Positions 1 through 7,071 of a stretch of DNA of 8,356 nucleotides are shown here, piece by piece. Source of the stretch: an uncultured Selenomonadales bacterium. GTDB taxonomy: Bacteria > Bacillota > Negativicutes > Selenomonadales > Selenomonadaceae. Positions within the stretch are counted from its first letter, which is position 1, and the number at the start of each line of letters is the position of its first letter. Position numbers and translations under genes: made by a program. Location of the stretch: contig CAMZDU010000035.1 of assembly GCA_947305445.1 (NCBI GenBank), forward strand, positions 1-8,356. The letters run 5' to 3'. The notes under the pieces were generated by a model that worked only from the letters and a program-made list of their open reading frames with translations, was not told the origin of the DNA and ran no database searches.

Positions 1-16
1 CGGCGCGGATAATTAT

Positions 17-21
17 CCTCC
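17..21 (-). promoter_or_regulatory. Possible ribosome binding site for a gene at or beyond the left edge
   Basis: GGAGG on the minus strand, with no ATG, GTG or TTG in the 16 nt left before the edge. Either the start lies unusually far away, or a rare start such as ATT is used, or the match is chance. Confidence 0.3.
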
Positions 22-46
22 ACGACAAAAATCGTTCAATGTCGTG
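21..46. repeat. Inverted repeat downstream of aroE
   Basis: Perfect 7-bp arms CACGACA (21-27) and TGTCGTG (40-46) with a 12-nt loop lie 11 nt past the aroE stop. There is no T-run on the minus strand, so it is not a standard terminator. On that strand the second arm runs straight into GGAGG (17-21), so the hairpin could affect access to that site. Confidence 0.4.
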
Positions 47-56
47 CGGCGAATGT

Positions 57-914
57 TCATTTCAAGTTGAGTCCCTTCTCCAAAGCGCGTTGCATGACTT
101 TCAAATCGGGCAATTCACCCGTATAAAGTCGAAAAGCTTCTTGCCCTTGCAACAACAGCATTGACAGCCCGCCGAGTGTCGGATAGCCGAGTTCTTTGGC
201 CGTGCGCAAAAGTTTGGTCTCGAACGGATTGTAAATGATGTCGTAGACGAGCGCACCTTCCGGCAAAATCTTCAAGTCAACGGGCGGCATGTCGTCGACG
301 TTGGGGAACATGCCCAGCGGCGTCGTATTGATTAAAATATCCGCCGTTTGAATAATTTCTTTGAATTCGTCCGAGAGCCAATCGAAGGCCTCAACGTTGC
401 CATAAGTCAAGAAGTCGTTGGCAAGTGCTTGAGCTTTCTGCGGATTGCGTGCGCCGATTGTGATATACTCCGCACGACGTTTGCATAAGCCCCACAGAAC
501 TGCACGAGCCGCGCCGCCCGCGCCCAAAATCACGGCGTGGCAATCTTCAGGCAGGAAGTTCGCTTCGGCGAGCGCGGACAAAAATCCGACCACGTCGGTG
601 TTATAGCCGGTCAACATGCCGCCGTCGTTAACGACAGTGTTCACCGCGCCGATAATCATGGCGTCCGCGTCAATGGCGTCGAGATATTTCATGATTGTCG
701 ACTTGTGAGGAATCGTCACGTTCACGCCGCGAAACTCCAAGCCCTTTATGCCTTCAACCGCAAAAAAAAGTTTGCCACTGTGAATCGGCAACAGGATGTA
801 ATTGTAATTCGGGAATCCCGCCGTTTTAAAGGCCGCTTTGTACATTTGCGGTGACAGCGAGTGCCCCACCGGCCAGCCGAGAATCCCGAAGTTTTTTATC
901 TCTGAAGAAACCAC
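57..914 (-). CDS. aroE: Shikimate dehydrogenase (NADP+)
   Basis: AroE reduces 3-dehydroshikimate to shikimate in the pathway to chorismate and aromatic amino acids; it is cytoplasmic. The 285-residue protein is full length. The substrate domain has GWPVGHSLSP (13-22), NVTIPHK with catalytic Lys71, and NTD with Asp107. The nucleotide domain has GAGGAAR (131-137), followed by GARNPQKAQAL, the place of the NADP-specifying NRT loop in the family; the loop reads ARNPQK here, so NADP preference is likely but not proven. INTTPLGM, YDIIYNP and GGLSMLLLQGQEAF near the C-terminus are all family signatures. The start is GTG at 914 with GGGAGG at 923-928 and an 8-nt spacer. It is separated from the GH32 gene by a strong terminator and so must have its own promoter, not clearly seen. 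No other aromatic-pathway gene is in the window. Confidence 0.97.
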   Translation of the reverse strand: MVSSEIKNFGILGWPVGHSLSPQMYKAAFKTAGFPNYNYILLPIHSGKLFFAVEGIKGLEFRGVNVTIPHKSTIMKYLDAIDADAMIIGAVNTVVNDGGMLTGYNTDVVGFLSALAEANFLPEDCHAVILGAGGAARAVLWGLCKRRAEYITIGARNPQKAQALANDFLTYGNVEAFDWLSDEFKEIIQTADILINTTPLGMFPNVDDMPPVDLKILPEGALVYDIIYNPFETKLLRTAKELGYPTLGGLSMLLLQGQEAFRLYTGELPDLKVMQRALEKGLNLK

Positions 915-933
915 TTAACAAACCTCCCGTTGG

Positions 934-953
934 CAATTATGAATTAGGAATTG
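934..953. repeat. Short AAT-heptamer repeat upstream of aroE
   Basis: On the plus strand AATTATG, AATTAGG and AATTGTT-like units follow one another. The repeat starts about 20 nt from the aroE start codon, just beyond its ribosome binding site, matching the position of the AATGCG repeat relative to hslV. Otherwise the 135 bp between the GH32 terminator and aroE show no convincing promoter; a TATGAT at 1000-1005 (minus strand) has no matching -35. Confidence 0.5.
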
Positions 954-1049
954 TTTTGTACCTCTCACAACGAGTGAATTTGAATGTTCTTGTTGATTTT
1001 ATCATAAGCCGCTACTGCTGACAATCACCGCCGAAACGTCAGTTAACAT

Positions 1050-1077
1050 AAAAAAACTCCCCCGCTACCGGAGGAGT
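1050..1077 (-). terminator. Rho-independent terminator after the GH32 gene
   Basis: On the minus strand arms ACTCCTCCG and CGGGGGAGT form a 9-bp stem with one U-G wobble and a GTAG loop, directly followed by six T (1055-1050). It lies 32 nt past the GH32 stop codon. On the plus strand one pair becomes a C-A mismatch and no T-run follows, so it acts for minus-strand transcription. Confidence 0.92.
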
Positions 1078-1109
1078 CGTAAATATTTTTGACGCACAAA
1101 AATTTTTTT

Positions 1110-2645
1110 TTAGAATTCATACCAATCGAGCGATTTGATTACGAATTTCTCGGCCTTTGGAATGAAGACGATATTTTGAGATTCTTCTTGCGGATATACA
1201 CGAGTTGACATAACTTCGGCACCGTCGTTAATGAAGATTTCGATCGCGGACTTGTCGAGGAAAATGCGGAACTTGAGAATGTCGCCGAAGGGATGCAATA
1301 TGACTTTGCGAACGCCTTTGCCGCCCTCAATCGTCTGGTCGCGGTTGAGCTCAAGGACAGGTTTGCCGTCTTCGGGATAAAATCTGATCCAAGTTTTTTC
1401 TTTATCGCTGCTGAAAAGTTCAAAGTCGAAGTTGCCGGATTTTGCAACGTCAACCTCAAAGAGCAATTCGCCGCAAGTACCTTTAACGCCGTCAAGTTGT
1501 GTTTCCTTATCGAGCGCAAGATCCGTGTAGTGAACGCCTTCGCCGCGCATGCATTCGAGTTCTTTGGGCGGAATGGTGAAAACTCTGCCGTCTTCCTTGA
1601 GCTGAAGTTCACGCGGAATGGTAAGCATAGTTGCCCAGCCGTCTGCTTGTTCTGGGAAGGGACTTTGCCATGCAGCCATCCAAGCAATAATGAAGTAACG
1701 TCCTTCCGGATTTTTCATCATTGTGGTTGCGTAGAAGTCGAAGCCGTGGTCGAACGTGAAGAAGTCGCCGCGATAGAATACGCCCTGATCGTAATCGAGA
1801 TTGCCGACCATGTAACCTGCCTGGTGAATGTTGTGGAACATGTATCCTTTGTACGGGACGTGTTGCGGCGAAGTAATCATGACGTACTTGTCGCCGAAAT
1901 GAGCAAAGCCCGGGCATTCCCACATTGTTCCTTCGGAATAATCCGGTTTAGAAATGGCAACGACGGATTTAAACGTCCAATCAAAGAAGTTTTCGGACTC
2001 GAACAGGACAATTTGCGTGCGGGAGCGGTCGCGAATTCTGTTACCAATTACGCAGTAATATTTGCCGTTGTGATCCCAGATTTTAGGATCGCGGAAGTCG
2101 ATATTGGCGATAATCGGGTGATCGTTGGGAATATCGATGACCGGATTTTTTTCGTACTTCGTGAAATTAATGCCGTCTTCGGAATAAGCAAAGCATTGAC
2201 GCTCGGTGACGTTGCCGCCGCCAGCACTGCCCGAAGGATTATAGGCGGAAGGATTTTCGGCGGAAGAATTGACGCCGCCAGGACCGTTGAATCTTTGCGA
2301 CGTGTACATCAGCCAGAGCTTGCCGTCAAATTCATAACCGCAACCGCTGAAGCAACCGTCCCAGTCGTACCATTCGTGGCCTTCGGAAAATGCGCCGGGC
2401 GTAATGGCAATCGGTTGATGTTCCCAATGACAAAGATCTTTACTTGTGGAGTGACCCCAGTGCATGGGTCCCCAGTTCACGGAGTACGGATGATGCTGAT
2501 AGAAAATATGATACTCGCCTTTGTAGTAAGAAAAGCCGTTCGGGTCGTTGAGCCAACCAACCGGCGGTGCAACGTGATACTTGGGATACCATTTTGACTC
2601 TTGAACCTTTTTGGCCTGTTCGGGGTCTAACCTTTTGTCTAACAT
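1110..2645 (-). CDS. GH32 beta-fructosidase / sucrose-6-phosphate hydrolase
   Basis: Hydrolyses terminal beta-D-fructosyl bonds in sucrose, sucrose-6-phosphate or short fructans; the substrate cannot be decided from sequence alone. The 511-residue protein has no signal peptide, so it should be cytoplasmic and work on imported sugar. The five-bladed propeller domain shows WLNDPNG (31-37) with nucleophile Asp34, the RDP motif (185-187) with the transition-state-stabilising Asp, and MWECPG (241-246) with Glu243 as acid/base. The C-terminal beta-sandwich carries the usual DKSAIEIFINDG...STRVYP strand (464-485). Residues about 120-146 form a Gly/Ser/Asn/Pro-rich loop that seems longer than in typical SacA-like enzymes. 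The ATG at 2645 has GGAGG at 2656-2660. No sugar transporter, fructokinase or regulator is adjacent; the gene has its own promoter and terminator and looks monocistronic. AAATTTT words frequent in some neighbours are absent, hinting at different codon pressure or origin. Confidence 0.95.
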   Translation of the reverse strand: MLDKRLDPEQAKKVQESKWYPKYHVAPPVGWLNDPNGFSYYKGEYHIFYQHHPYSVNWGPMHWGHSTSKDLCHWEHQPIAITPGAFSEGHEWYDWDGCFSGCGYEFDGKLWLMYTSQRFNGPGGVNSSAENPSAYNPSGSAGGGNVTERQCFAYSEDGINFTKYEKNPVIDIPNDHPIIANIDFRDPKIWDHNGKYYCVIGNRIRDRSRTQIVLFESENFFDWTFKSVVAISKPDYSEGTMWECPGFAHFGDKYVMITSPQHVPYKGYMFHNIHQAGYMVGNLDYDQGVFYRGDFFTFDHGFDFYATTMMKNPEGRYFIIAWMAAWQSPFPEQADGWATMLTIPRELQLKEDGRVFTIPPKELECMRGEGVHYTDLALDKETQLDGVKGTCGELLFEVDVAKSGNFDFELFSSDKEKTWIRFYPEDGKPVLELNRDQTIEGGKGVRKVILHPFGDILKFRIFLDKSAIEIFINDGAEVMSTRVYPQEESQNIVFIPKAEKFVIKSLDWYEF

Positions 2646-2667
2646 TCTTAACCCACCTCCGTTTTCA

Positions 2668-2696
2668 AGTTTAAACTATAAAAGCCTTAAAGTCAA
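2668..2696 (-). promoter_or_regulatory. Putative sigma-A-type promoter of the GH32 gene
   Basis: On the minus strand TTGACT (2696-2691) is separated by 17 nt from TAAACT (2673-2668). The -35 box matches five of six consensus bases and the -10 box four of six. TATAGT at 2680-2675 is an alternative -10 but has no suitable -35. No clear catabolite-response element or operator palindrome is seen near it. The call rests on pattern alone. Confidence 0.4.
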
Positions 2697-2755
2697 CGGA
2701 AAGTCCGCGACAATGTCAGAAAATTTTTGCCGATTGAAAGTGTTGCGCGGAGAGT

Positions 2756-3598
2756 TCACGACGACGAAATTATAATTTTTTTTATCAGCTCGCGCTTGTC
2801 ATACCACGGAGTATTTTCGTCGTGAGACAGGCGTTTTAATTTGTCCGCGTCGATTATCGTGAGCGTGTCGCCGTCAAGTTGCCAAGTCGGTTCGCTGCGC
2901 GAAGTCGGTTCGTCGAAAGTCGCAATAAGTTCCGCGCCGTTGCCCGCCGACAAAATTTTTTCAAAGCCGAAGCCCGCCGCGTAATAAATTTTTTCCAGCG
3001 CGGAGCAATTCAAAAAAATATCGTCGCCAAGTTCGGTGACGGTTGCGGGAATTTTTATCGTGCGCAAATTTTCGCAACTCTCGAACGCATTGCAACCAAT
3101 CTTGACGACGCCGACGGGCAAGTAAATTTTTTCCAGGCTCTCGCAACCCGCGAAGGCCTTGCGGCCGATTTCGACGACGGCGGAAATTTTTATCGACTGC
3201 AAACCCAAACAGTTGGCAAAAGCACTTTCACCCAGCGCGACGAGATTTTTGGGCAGTTCAATTTCCGACAACCGCCAACAGCCGCAGAAGGCCGAATTAG
3301 AAATTTCGGTGACCCCCGCAGGAATTTTTATCGACTGCAAATTTTCGCAAAAGAGAAACGCGCTGATACCGATCGCCGTGAGACTTTCGGGCAGTTGAAT
3401 TTTTTTCAAGTTGCTACAAAAGCTGAACGCAAAACTGCCGACGGAAGTCACACCTTCCGCGACGAAGACGACTTCGATTGGTTGAGCGGCAAGCTCCGAA
3501 AAATTTTGAAAGTCGTCCATATCGCCGCTACCGTTTATGGTAAGAGTGCCGCCTTCAAGTTGCCACGTCAAATTTTCTCCGCAAGTACCGCTCGTCAC
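2756..3598 (-). CDS. BspA-like leucine-rich-repeat protein (LRR_5 type), no signal peptide
   Basis: A 280-residue protein from the GTG at 3598. Residues 2-25 form the short head often found before BspA-type repeats (SGTCGENLTWQLEGGTLTING). Residues about 49-209 hold seven tandem repeats of 23 residues with the pattern VTxIGxxAFxxCxxLxxIxIPxx; repeat 4 lacks one residue. Odd and even repeats differ (LP versus KIP endings), giving a 46-residue, 138-bp higher-order unit. Residues 238-273 start a second head (TWQLDGDTLTII and TPWYDKRELIKKIII), which is normally followed by more repeats, but the protein stops seven residues after KREL. No signal peptide, transmembrane helix or cell-wall anchor is visible, so it may be cytoplasmic. 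BspA-type repeats in other proteins bind host or bacterial surface proteins; the role here is unknown. It has its own promoter. AT-rich AAATTTT words are very frequent in and around it. It may be a truncated member of a larger family. Confidence 0.85.
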   Translation of the reverse strand: MTSGTCGENLTWQLEGGTLTINGSGDMDDFQNFSELAAQPIEVVFVAEGVTSVGSFAFSFCSNLKKIQLPESLTAIGISAFLFCENLQSIKIPAGVTEISNSAFCGCWRLSEIELPKNLVALGESAFANCLGLQSIKISAVVEIGRKAFAGCESLEKIYLPVGVVKIGCNAFESCENLRTIKIPATVTELGDDIFLNCSALEKIYYAAGFGFEKILSAGNGAELIATFDEPTSRSEPTWQLDGDTLTIIDADKLKRLSHDENTPWYDKRELIKKIIISSS

Positions 3599-3605
3599 GT
3601 TGTTG

Positions 3606-3610
3606 CCTCC
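3606..3610 (-). promoter_or_regulatory. Ribosome binding site that sets the GTG start of the LRR gene
   Basis: GGAGG lies 7 nt upstream of GTG at 3598. The longer frame starting with TTG at 3649 would begin upstream of the -10 box and has no ribosome binding site, so the GTG is the better start. Confidence 0.8.
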
Positions 3611-3629
3611 AAAAATTTTTGTCGAACAA

Positions 3630-3638
3630 ATTATAGCA
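3630..3638 (-). promoter_or_regulatory. Extended -10 promoter of the LRR gene
   Basis: On the minus strand TGCTATAAT is a perfect extended -10 element (TATAAT at 3635-3630). No good TTGACA-like box is found 15-18 nt upstream, where the terminator T-run lies; the TG extension may compensate. Transcription would begin near 3622-3624, about 25 nt before the GTG start. This implies that in-frame TTG codons upstream of it are not translated. Confidence 0.65.
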
Positions 3639-3647
3639 CGCTCGCGC

Positions 3648-3681
3648 AAAAAAAATCGTCACTCAAAATTTTCAAGCGACG
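3648..3681 (-). terminator. Rho-independent terminator of the topA-like/trmFO/hslVU operon
   Basis: Read on the minus strand, arms CGTCGCT (3681-3675) and AGTGACG (3663-3657) pair over 7 bp with one G-U wobble around an 11-nt AT-rich loop. One A and eight T (3655-3648) follow. It starts 13 nt after the hslU stop. Its T-run lies in the spacer region of the promoter of the next gene, so the end of one unit and the start of the next are interleaved. Confidence 0.85.
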
Positions 3682-3694
3682 AAAAATTTTTTTC

Positions 3695-5116
3695 TTACAG
3701 AATGAACTGCGACAAGTCTCGATTCTTGGCAATCTCCTTGAGCCGTTCGTCGACGTAGGCTGCGTCGATGATAATTTCGGTTTTGCCGTCCCTTACCATG
3801 TCGGGTGCCTCGAACGAAATTTGCTCAAGCAACTTCTCAAGCAACGTGTGCAGTCTGCGTGCGCCGATGTCTTCTGATTGTTCGTTGACATGTTCGGCAA
3901 GCTCGGCAATGTGTTCGATTGCGTCCGCTCTGAAATCCAGCGCAAGGCCTTCGGTCTGCAACAGGGCTTTGTATTGTTTAAGTAACGCGTTTTGCGGCTC
4001 GGTCAAAATTTTCTCGAAGTCGGCCTTAAGCAAGGACTTAAGCTCGACGCGAATCGGGAAGCGGCCTTGCAACTCCGGAATCAAGTCGGAAGGTTTGGCC
4101 GTGTGGAACGCGCCCGCCGCTATGAACAAGATATAATCGGTTTTCACGGGGCCGTATTTGGTCATGACGGTCGAGCCTTCGACAATCGGCAAAATATCGC
4201 GCTGAACACCTTCGCGGCTGACGTCGGGGCCGGAACTGGAACCTTTGACGGCAACTTTGTCGATTTCGTCCAGGAAGACAATTCCGCTACGTTCGGCAAG
4301 CTCGACGGCGGTCTCGGAAACTTCTTCCATGTCGATAAGTTTTTCGGCCTCTTCCTGTTCGAGGATTTTGCGGGCATTGGCGACGGTGACTTTGCGTTTG
4401 CGCATGCGCTTGGGCATGAGGGAGCTGACCATGTCCTGCAGATTGTCGCCCATGCCTTCGAGACTGGAGCCGGAGAACATGCCGACCATTGGTTTAGCGT
4501 GATCGGCTACTTCAAGTTCGATAATCTGCTCCTCAAGTTTGCCGGACTCCAGACGTTTGCGAATGAACTCGCGGCCGGGCTTTTTATTGTTGTCCTCGTC
4601 AGCAACCGGAGCGTCGTTGTCTGCGTTGCCGAAAAGTTTGCCGAGCGGATTTTGTGAACGCTTCGGTTCGGGCACGAGCACATCGAGCAATCGTTCAATG
4701 GCGTTGGCGGCGGCTTTTTCCTTAACTTCTTCGGTGCGCTGCTTGCGAACCATGCGAACGGCTGTTTGAACGAGGTCGCGGATAATCGATTCGACATCGC
4801 GTCCAACGTAGCCGACTTCGGTGAACTTTGTCGCCTCGACTTTGATAAATGGGGCTTTAACGAGCCGCGCCAATCGCCTGGCAATTTCGGTCTTGCCGAC
4901 GCCCGTCGAGCCAATCATCAAAATATTTTTCGGAATAACGTCGTCGCGCATCTCTTCGGGCAATTTGTGACTGCGCCAGCGATTGCGGAGCGCGATGGCC
5001 ACGGATTTTTTTGCGTCGTCTTGACCGACAATATATTTGTCCAGCTCCGCGACAATCTCGCGGGGCGTCTGGTCGTTCAAGCCGAGTTCTTGAGAAATTT
5101 GTTTCTTTTTGGGCAT
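3695..5116 (-). CDS. hslU: HslU (ClpY) AAA+ unfoldase ATPase subunit of the HslUV protease
   Basis: HslU is the ATP-driven hexameric unfoldase that threads substrates into HslV. The 473-residue protein is complete. The N-terminus carries [21 protein letters not shown], then Walker A GSTGVGKT (residues 69-76) and the GYVG pore loop (102-105). A charged I-domain insertion of roughly residues 112-255 follows. Walker B IVFLDEID is at 279-286, the second-region motif [12 protein letters not shown] at about 348-359 and sensor-2 GARRL at 418-422. The C-terminus DLSQFIL matches the tail that inserts into HslV to activate it. The ATG at 5116 has GGAGG at 5127-5131. A terminator begins 13 nt past the stop, so this closes the operon. 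In Bacillus codY would follow; here the next gene is an unrelated LRR gene with its own promoter. No anomaly in the protein itself. Confidence 0.98.
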   Translation of the reverse strand: MPKKKQISQELGLNDQTPREIVAELDKYIVGQDDAKKSVAIALRNRWRSHKLPEEMRDDVIPKNILMIGSTGVGKTEIARRLARLVKAPFIKVEATKFTEVGYVGRDVESIIRDLVQTAVRMVRKQRTEEVKEKAAANAIERLLDVLVPEPKRSQNPLGKLFGNADNDAPVADEDNNKKPGREFIRKRLESGKLEEQIIELEVADHAKPMVGMFSGSSLEGMGDNLQDMVSSLMPKRMRKRKVTVANARKILEQEEAEKLIDMEEVSETAVELAERSGIVFLDEIDKVAVKGSSSGPDVSREGVQRDILPIVEGSTVMTKYGPVKTDYILFIAAGAFHTAKPSDLIPELQGRFPIRVELKSLLKADFEKILTEPQNALLKQYKALLQTEGLALDFRADAIEHIAELAEHVNEQSEDIGARRLHTLLEKLLEQISFEAPDMVRDGKTEIIIDAAYVDERLKEIAKNRDLSQFIL

Positions 5117-5169
5117 GAAAAAGTTTCCTCCGTTGTGTGTGATTGTTTAGGCGGGGTCACCGCAAACGT

Positions 5170-5706
5170 TTAATCGAGTTCCTCGACGATTATGTTTTGA
5201 TTCGTGAACACGCAAATGTCCGCCGCGATTGACAGCGACTCCTTGGCGATTTCGGCGGCAGTCATGTCGGTGTGTGCAGTCAAAGCCCGTGCCGCGGCCA
5301 GCGCATAAAATCCGCCCGAACCGATTGCCGCAACGTCGCCGTCAGGTTCAATGACTTCGCCGTTGCCCGAAAGCAACAGAATCATATTTTTGTCCGCCAC
5401 GAGCAACAGAGCTTCCAGCCGCCGCAAAATTTTGTCGGTGCGCCAATCTTTGGCGAGCGCGACCGCCGCCCGCTGAAGATGTCCGTGCGTCGATTCGAGT
5501 TTCTCCTCGAACTTCTCGAACAGCGTGAAGGCGTCGGCAACCGAACCGGCGAAGCCCGCGATAATTTTGTCGTGATAGAGACGTCGAACTTTTTTGGCGG
5601 TTGACTTCATGACGGTGCTGTTGCCGAAAGTAACTTGTCCGTCGCCAGCCAACGCGACCTTGCCGCCACGTTTAACGGCTACGATTGTCGTCGAATGAAA
5701 TTCCAT
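5170..5706 (-). CDS. hslV: HslV (ClpQ) peptidase subunit of the HslUV protease
   Basis: HslV is the proteasome-like N-terminal-threonine peptidase. It forms a double hexameric ring capped by the HslU ATPase and degrades misfolded or regulatory proteins in the cytoplasm. The 178-residue protein has the full family length. The short leader MEFHS precedes TTIVAV, so the mature nucleophile is probably Thr6 after removal of five residues. Further family signatures are [21 protein letters not shown] (Lys39 probably matches the active-site lysine), [40 protein letters not shown] and AIGSGG, and the C-terminus ends in EELD as usual for the short form. The ATG at 5706 has AGGAG at 5716-5720. The gene is preceded by trmFO and followed by its partner hslU after 53 nt, so the two are almost certainly cotranscribed. 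Confidence 0.97.
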   Translation of the reverse strand: MEFHSTTIVAVKRGGKVALAGDGQVTFGNSTVMKSTAKKVRRLYHDKIIAGFAGSVADAFTLFEKFEEKLESTHGHLQRAAVALAKDWRTDKILRRLEALLLVADKNMILLLSGNGEVIEPDGDVAAIGSGGFYALAAARALTAHTDMTAAEIAKESLSIAADICVFTNQNIIVEELD

Positions 5707-5726
5707 TTATCCCAACTCCTAAGAGC

Positions 5727-5753
5727 AATGCGAAATGCGAATGCGTAATGATT
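5727..5753. repeat. Short AAT-heptamer repeat upstream of hslV
   Basis: On the plus strand four imperfect units of 6-7 bases follow one another: AATGCGA, AATGCG, AATGCGT, AATGATT. They fill about half of the 51-bp gap between trmFO and hslV and end at a T-run beside the trmFO stop codon. The near edge is 21 nt from the hslV start codon, just beyond the ribosome binding site. A similar repeat sits at the same distance from aroE. Function is unknown. Confidence 0.6.
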
Positions 5754-5757
5754 TTTT

Positions 5758-7071
5758 TTACAAACCTGCGGCGTAAATAAATTTTTCTAAGTCGTCCAGT
5801 GCTCGTGCAGATAATTTTTCCTTGCGCAGATTTTTTTTCGTGCGAACGTCAAGCGGCGGCAACAATCCGAACGTCACGTTCATCGGCTGAAAATTTTTTG
5901 TTACCGCCGTCGTGATGTAGTTGGCAAGTGAGCCGTGACAGGTAGTCGGCGGGAAGTTCAGCGGCTCCAAATTTTTCGCAAGCCGCGCCGCATTTACGCC
6001 CGCCATCAAGCCTGAAGCCGCCGACTCGACGTAACCTTCAACGCCCGTGATTTGTCCCGCGAAAAAAATTTTCGGCGAGCTTTTTAGTTGGAACGTCGGC
6101 AACAAAATTTTCGGCGAGTTGATGTAAGTGTTCCTGTGCATGACGCCGAATCTGACAAACTCCGCCGCCGCAAGTCCGGGTATCATGCGGAAGACGCGCC
6201 GTTGTTCGCCCCAAGTCAAATGAGTTTGAAAGCCGACCAAATTATACAACGTTGCCTCGCGATTGTCCTGCCGCAGTTGCACGACGGCATAGGGCGTCTG
6301 CTCCGTGCGCGGGTCAATCAAACCGACAGGCTTAAGCGGCCCGAAACGCAAGGTGTCTTCGCCGCGAGAGGCCAACACTTCAACGGGCAGACAACCCTCA
6401 AAAAAAATTTCCTGCTCAAATTCGTGCGGCTTAGTTTTTTCTGCGGCGATAAGTTCGGCGCGAAACGTCAAGTACTCGTCGCGGGTCATCGGACAATTTA
6501 TGTAAGAATCGTCTGCGCCTTTGTCGTAGCGCGACGCCTTGAACGCAACGTCGAAGTCAACAGTCTCGGCCATAACAATCGGAGCCGCCGCGTCGTAAAA
6601 ATAAAAATCGTCGCCGCCGGTGAATTGTTTAATCTCGTCGGCAAGTGCTCCGCCCGTCAAAGGACCGCTCGCGATAATCAGCACGTCGTCGGAATTTGTC
6701 AACGCGTCCAAGCTCGTGACTTCCTCCGCGACGAAGTGAACGACCGATTTGACTTTTTCTGTGACGAGCCGCCCGAATTCTTCGCGGTCAACGGCCAAAG
6801 CACCGCCCGCAGGAATTGCCGTCGCGTCGGCCGCCGACATGATAACTGAGCCGAGCCGGCGCATCTCCTCTTTAAGCACGCCGACCGCATTTGTGAGACC
6901 CGCCGCCCGCAACGAATTGCTACAGACCAATTCGGCGAAGTGAGCGGTTTTGTGCGCGGGAGTTTGTTTAATCGGTCGCATCTCGTGCAGGACGACTTCG
7001 ACGCCGCGACGAGCGACTTGCCACGCCGCTTCGGAACCCGCCAGCCCCGCGCCGATTACGTGAACTTTCAA
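5758..7071 (-). CDS. trmFO: Methylenetetrahydrofolate-tRNA-(uracil-54-C5)-methyltransferase TrmFO
   Basis: TrmFO uses 5,10-methylenetetrahydrofolate and FAD to form 5-methyluridine at position 54 in the T-loop of tRNA; it is a cytoplasmic enzyme. The 437-residue protein has the normal family length. The N-terminal dinucleotide-binding motif [10 protein letters not shown] (residues 7-16) is intact, followed by the family signatures [12 protein letters not shown] and [15 protein letters not shown]. Cys50 and Cys227 (in EGCLPVE) correspond to the two conserved functional cysteines. The C-terminal [17 protein letters not shown] segment that closes the FAD site is complete. The start is TTG at 7071, supported by GGAGG at 7079-7083 with a 7-nt spacer and by the TTGA overlap with the upstream topA-like stop codon, which suggests translational coupling. 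It is followed after 51 nt by hslV. In Bacillus xerC lies between these genes; here it does not. Assignment is secure. Confidence 0.97.
   Translation of the reverse strand: MKVHVIGAGLAGSEAAWQVARRGVEVVLHEMRPIKQTPAHKTAHFAELVCSNSLRAAGLTNAVGVLKEEMRRLGSVIMSAADATAIPAGGALAVDREEFGRLVTEKVKSVVHFVAEEVTSLDALTNSDDVLIIASGPLTGGALADEIKQFTGGDDFYFYDAAAPIVMAETVDFDVAFKASRYDKGADDSYINCPMTRDEYLTFRAELIAAEKTKPHEFEQEIFFEGCLPVEVLASRGEDTLRFGPLKPVGLIDPRTEQTPYAVVQLRQDNREATLYNLVGFQTHLTWGEQRRVFRMIPGLAAAEFVRFGVMHRNTYINSPKILLPTFQLKSSPKIFFAGQITGVEGYVESAASGLMAGVNAARLAKNLEPLNFPPTTCHGSLANYITTAVTKNFQPMNVTFGLLPPLDVRTKKNLRKEKLSARALDDLEKFIYAAGL

Noticed and set aside
13..60. Small coding region MNIRRTTLNDFCRGG overlapping the aroE stop
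   Set aside because: Only 15 codons, with a poor ribosome binding site and no support beyond the ATGA overlap; kept only as part of a low-interest finding.
1000..1005. TATGAT as the -10 box of an aroE promoter
   Set aside because: No acceptable -35 at 16-18 nt and no TG extension; it is also about 85 nt from the start codon. A promoter must exist here but cannot be placed with confidence.
1293..2597. Open frame of 434 codons on the plus strand, antisense to the GH32 gene
   Set aside because: It lies fully within a clear GH32 gene with intact catalytic motifs, and its translation shows no recognisable domain. It is best explained by codon bias that removes antisense stops. No ribosome binding site supports it.
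2704..2751. Inverted repeat TCCGCG/CGCGGA downstream of the LRR gene as a terminator
   Set aside because: The arms are only 6 bp plus a bulged 3-bp extension, the loop is about 30 nt, and no T-run follows on the minus strand.
3048..3333. Evenly spaced repeats suggesting a CRISPR array
   Set aside because: The repeats are short, spaced 135-138 bp and lie in frame in the LRR protein; they encode repeated residues and there are no spacers of CRISPR size.
2879..3877. Open frame of 332 codons on the plus strand across the LRR gene, its promoter and the end of hslU
   Set aside because: It crosses a terminator, a promoter and two well-supported minus-strand genes, and its low-complexity translation reflects the LRR periodicity read backwards.
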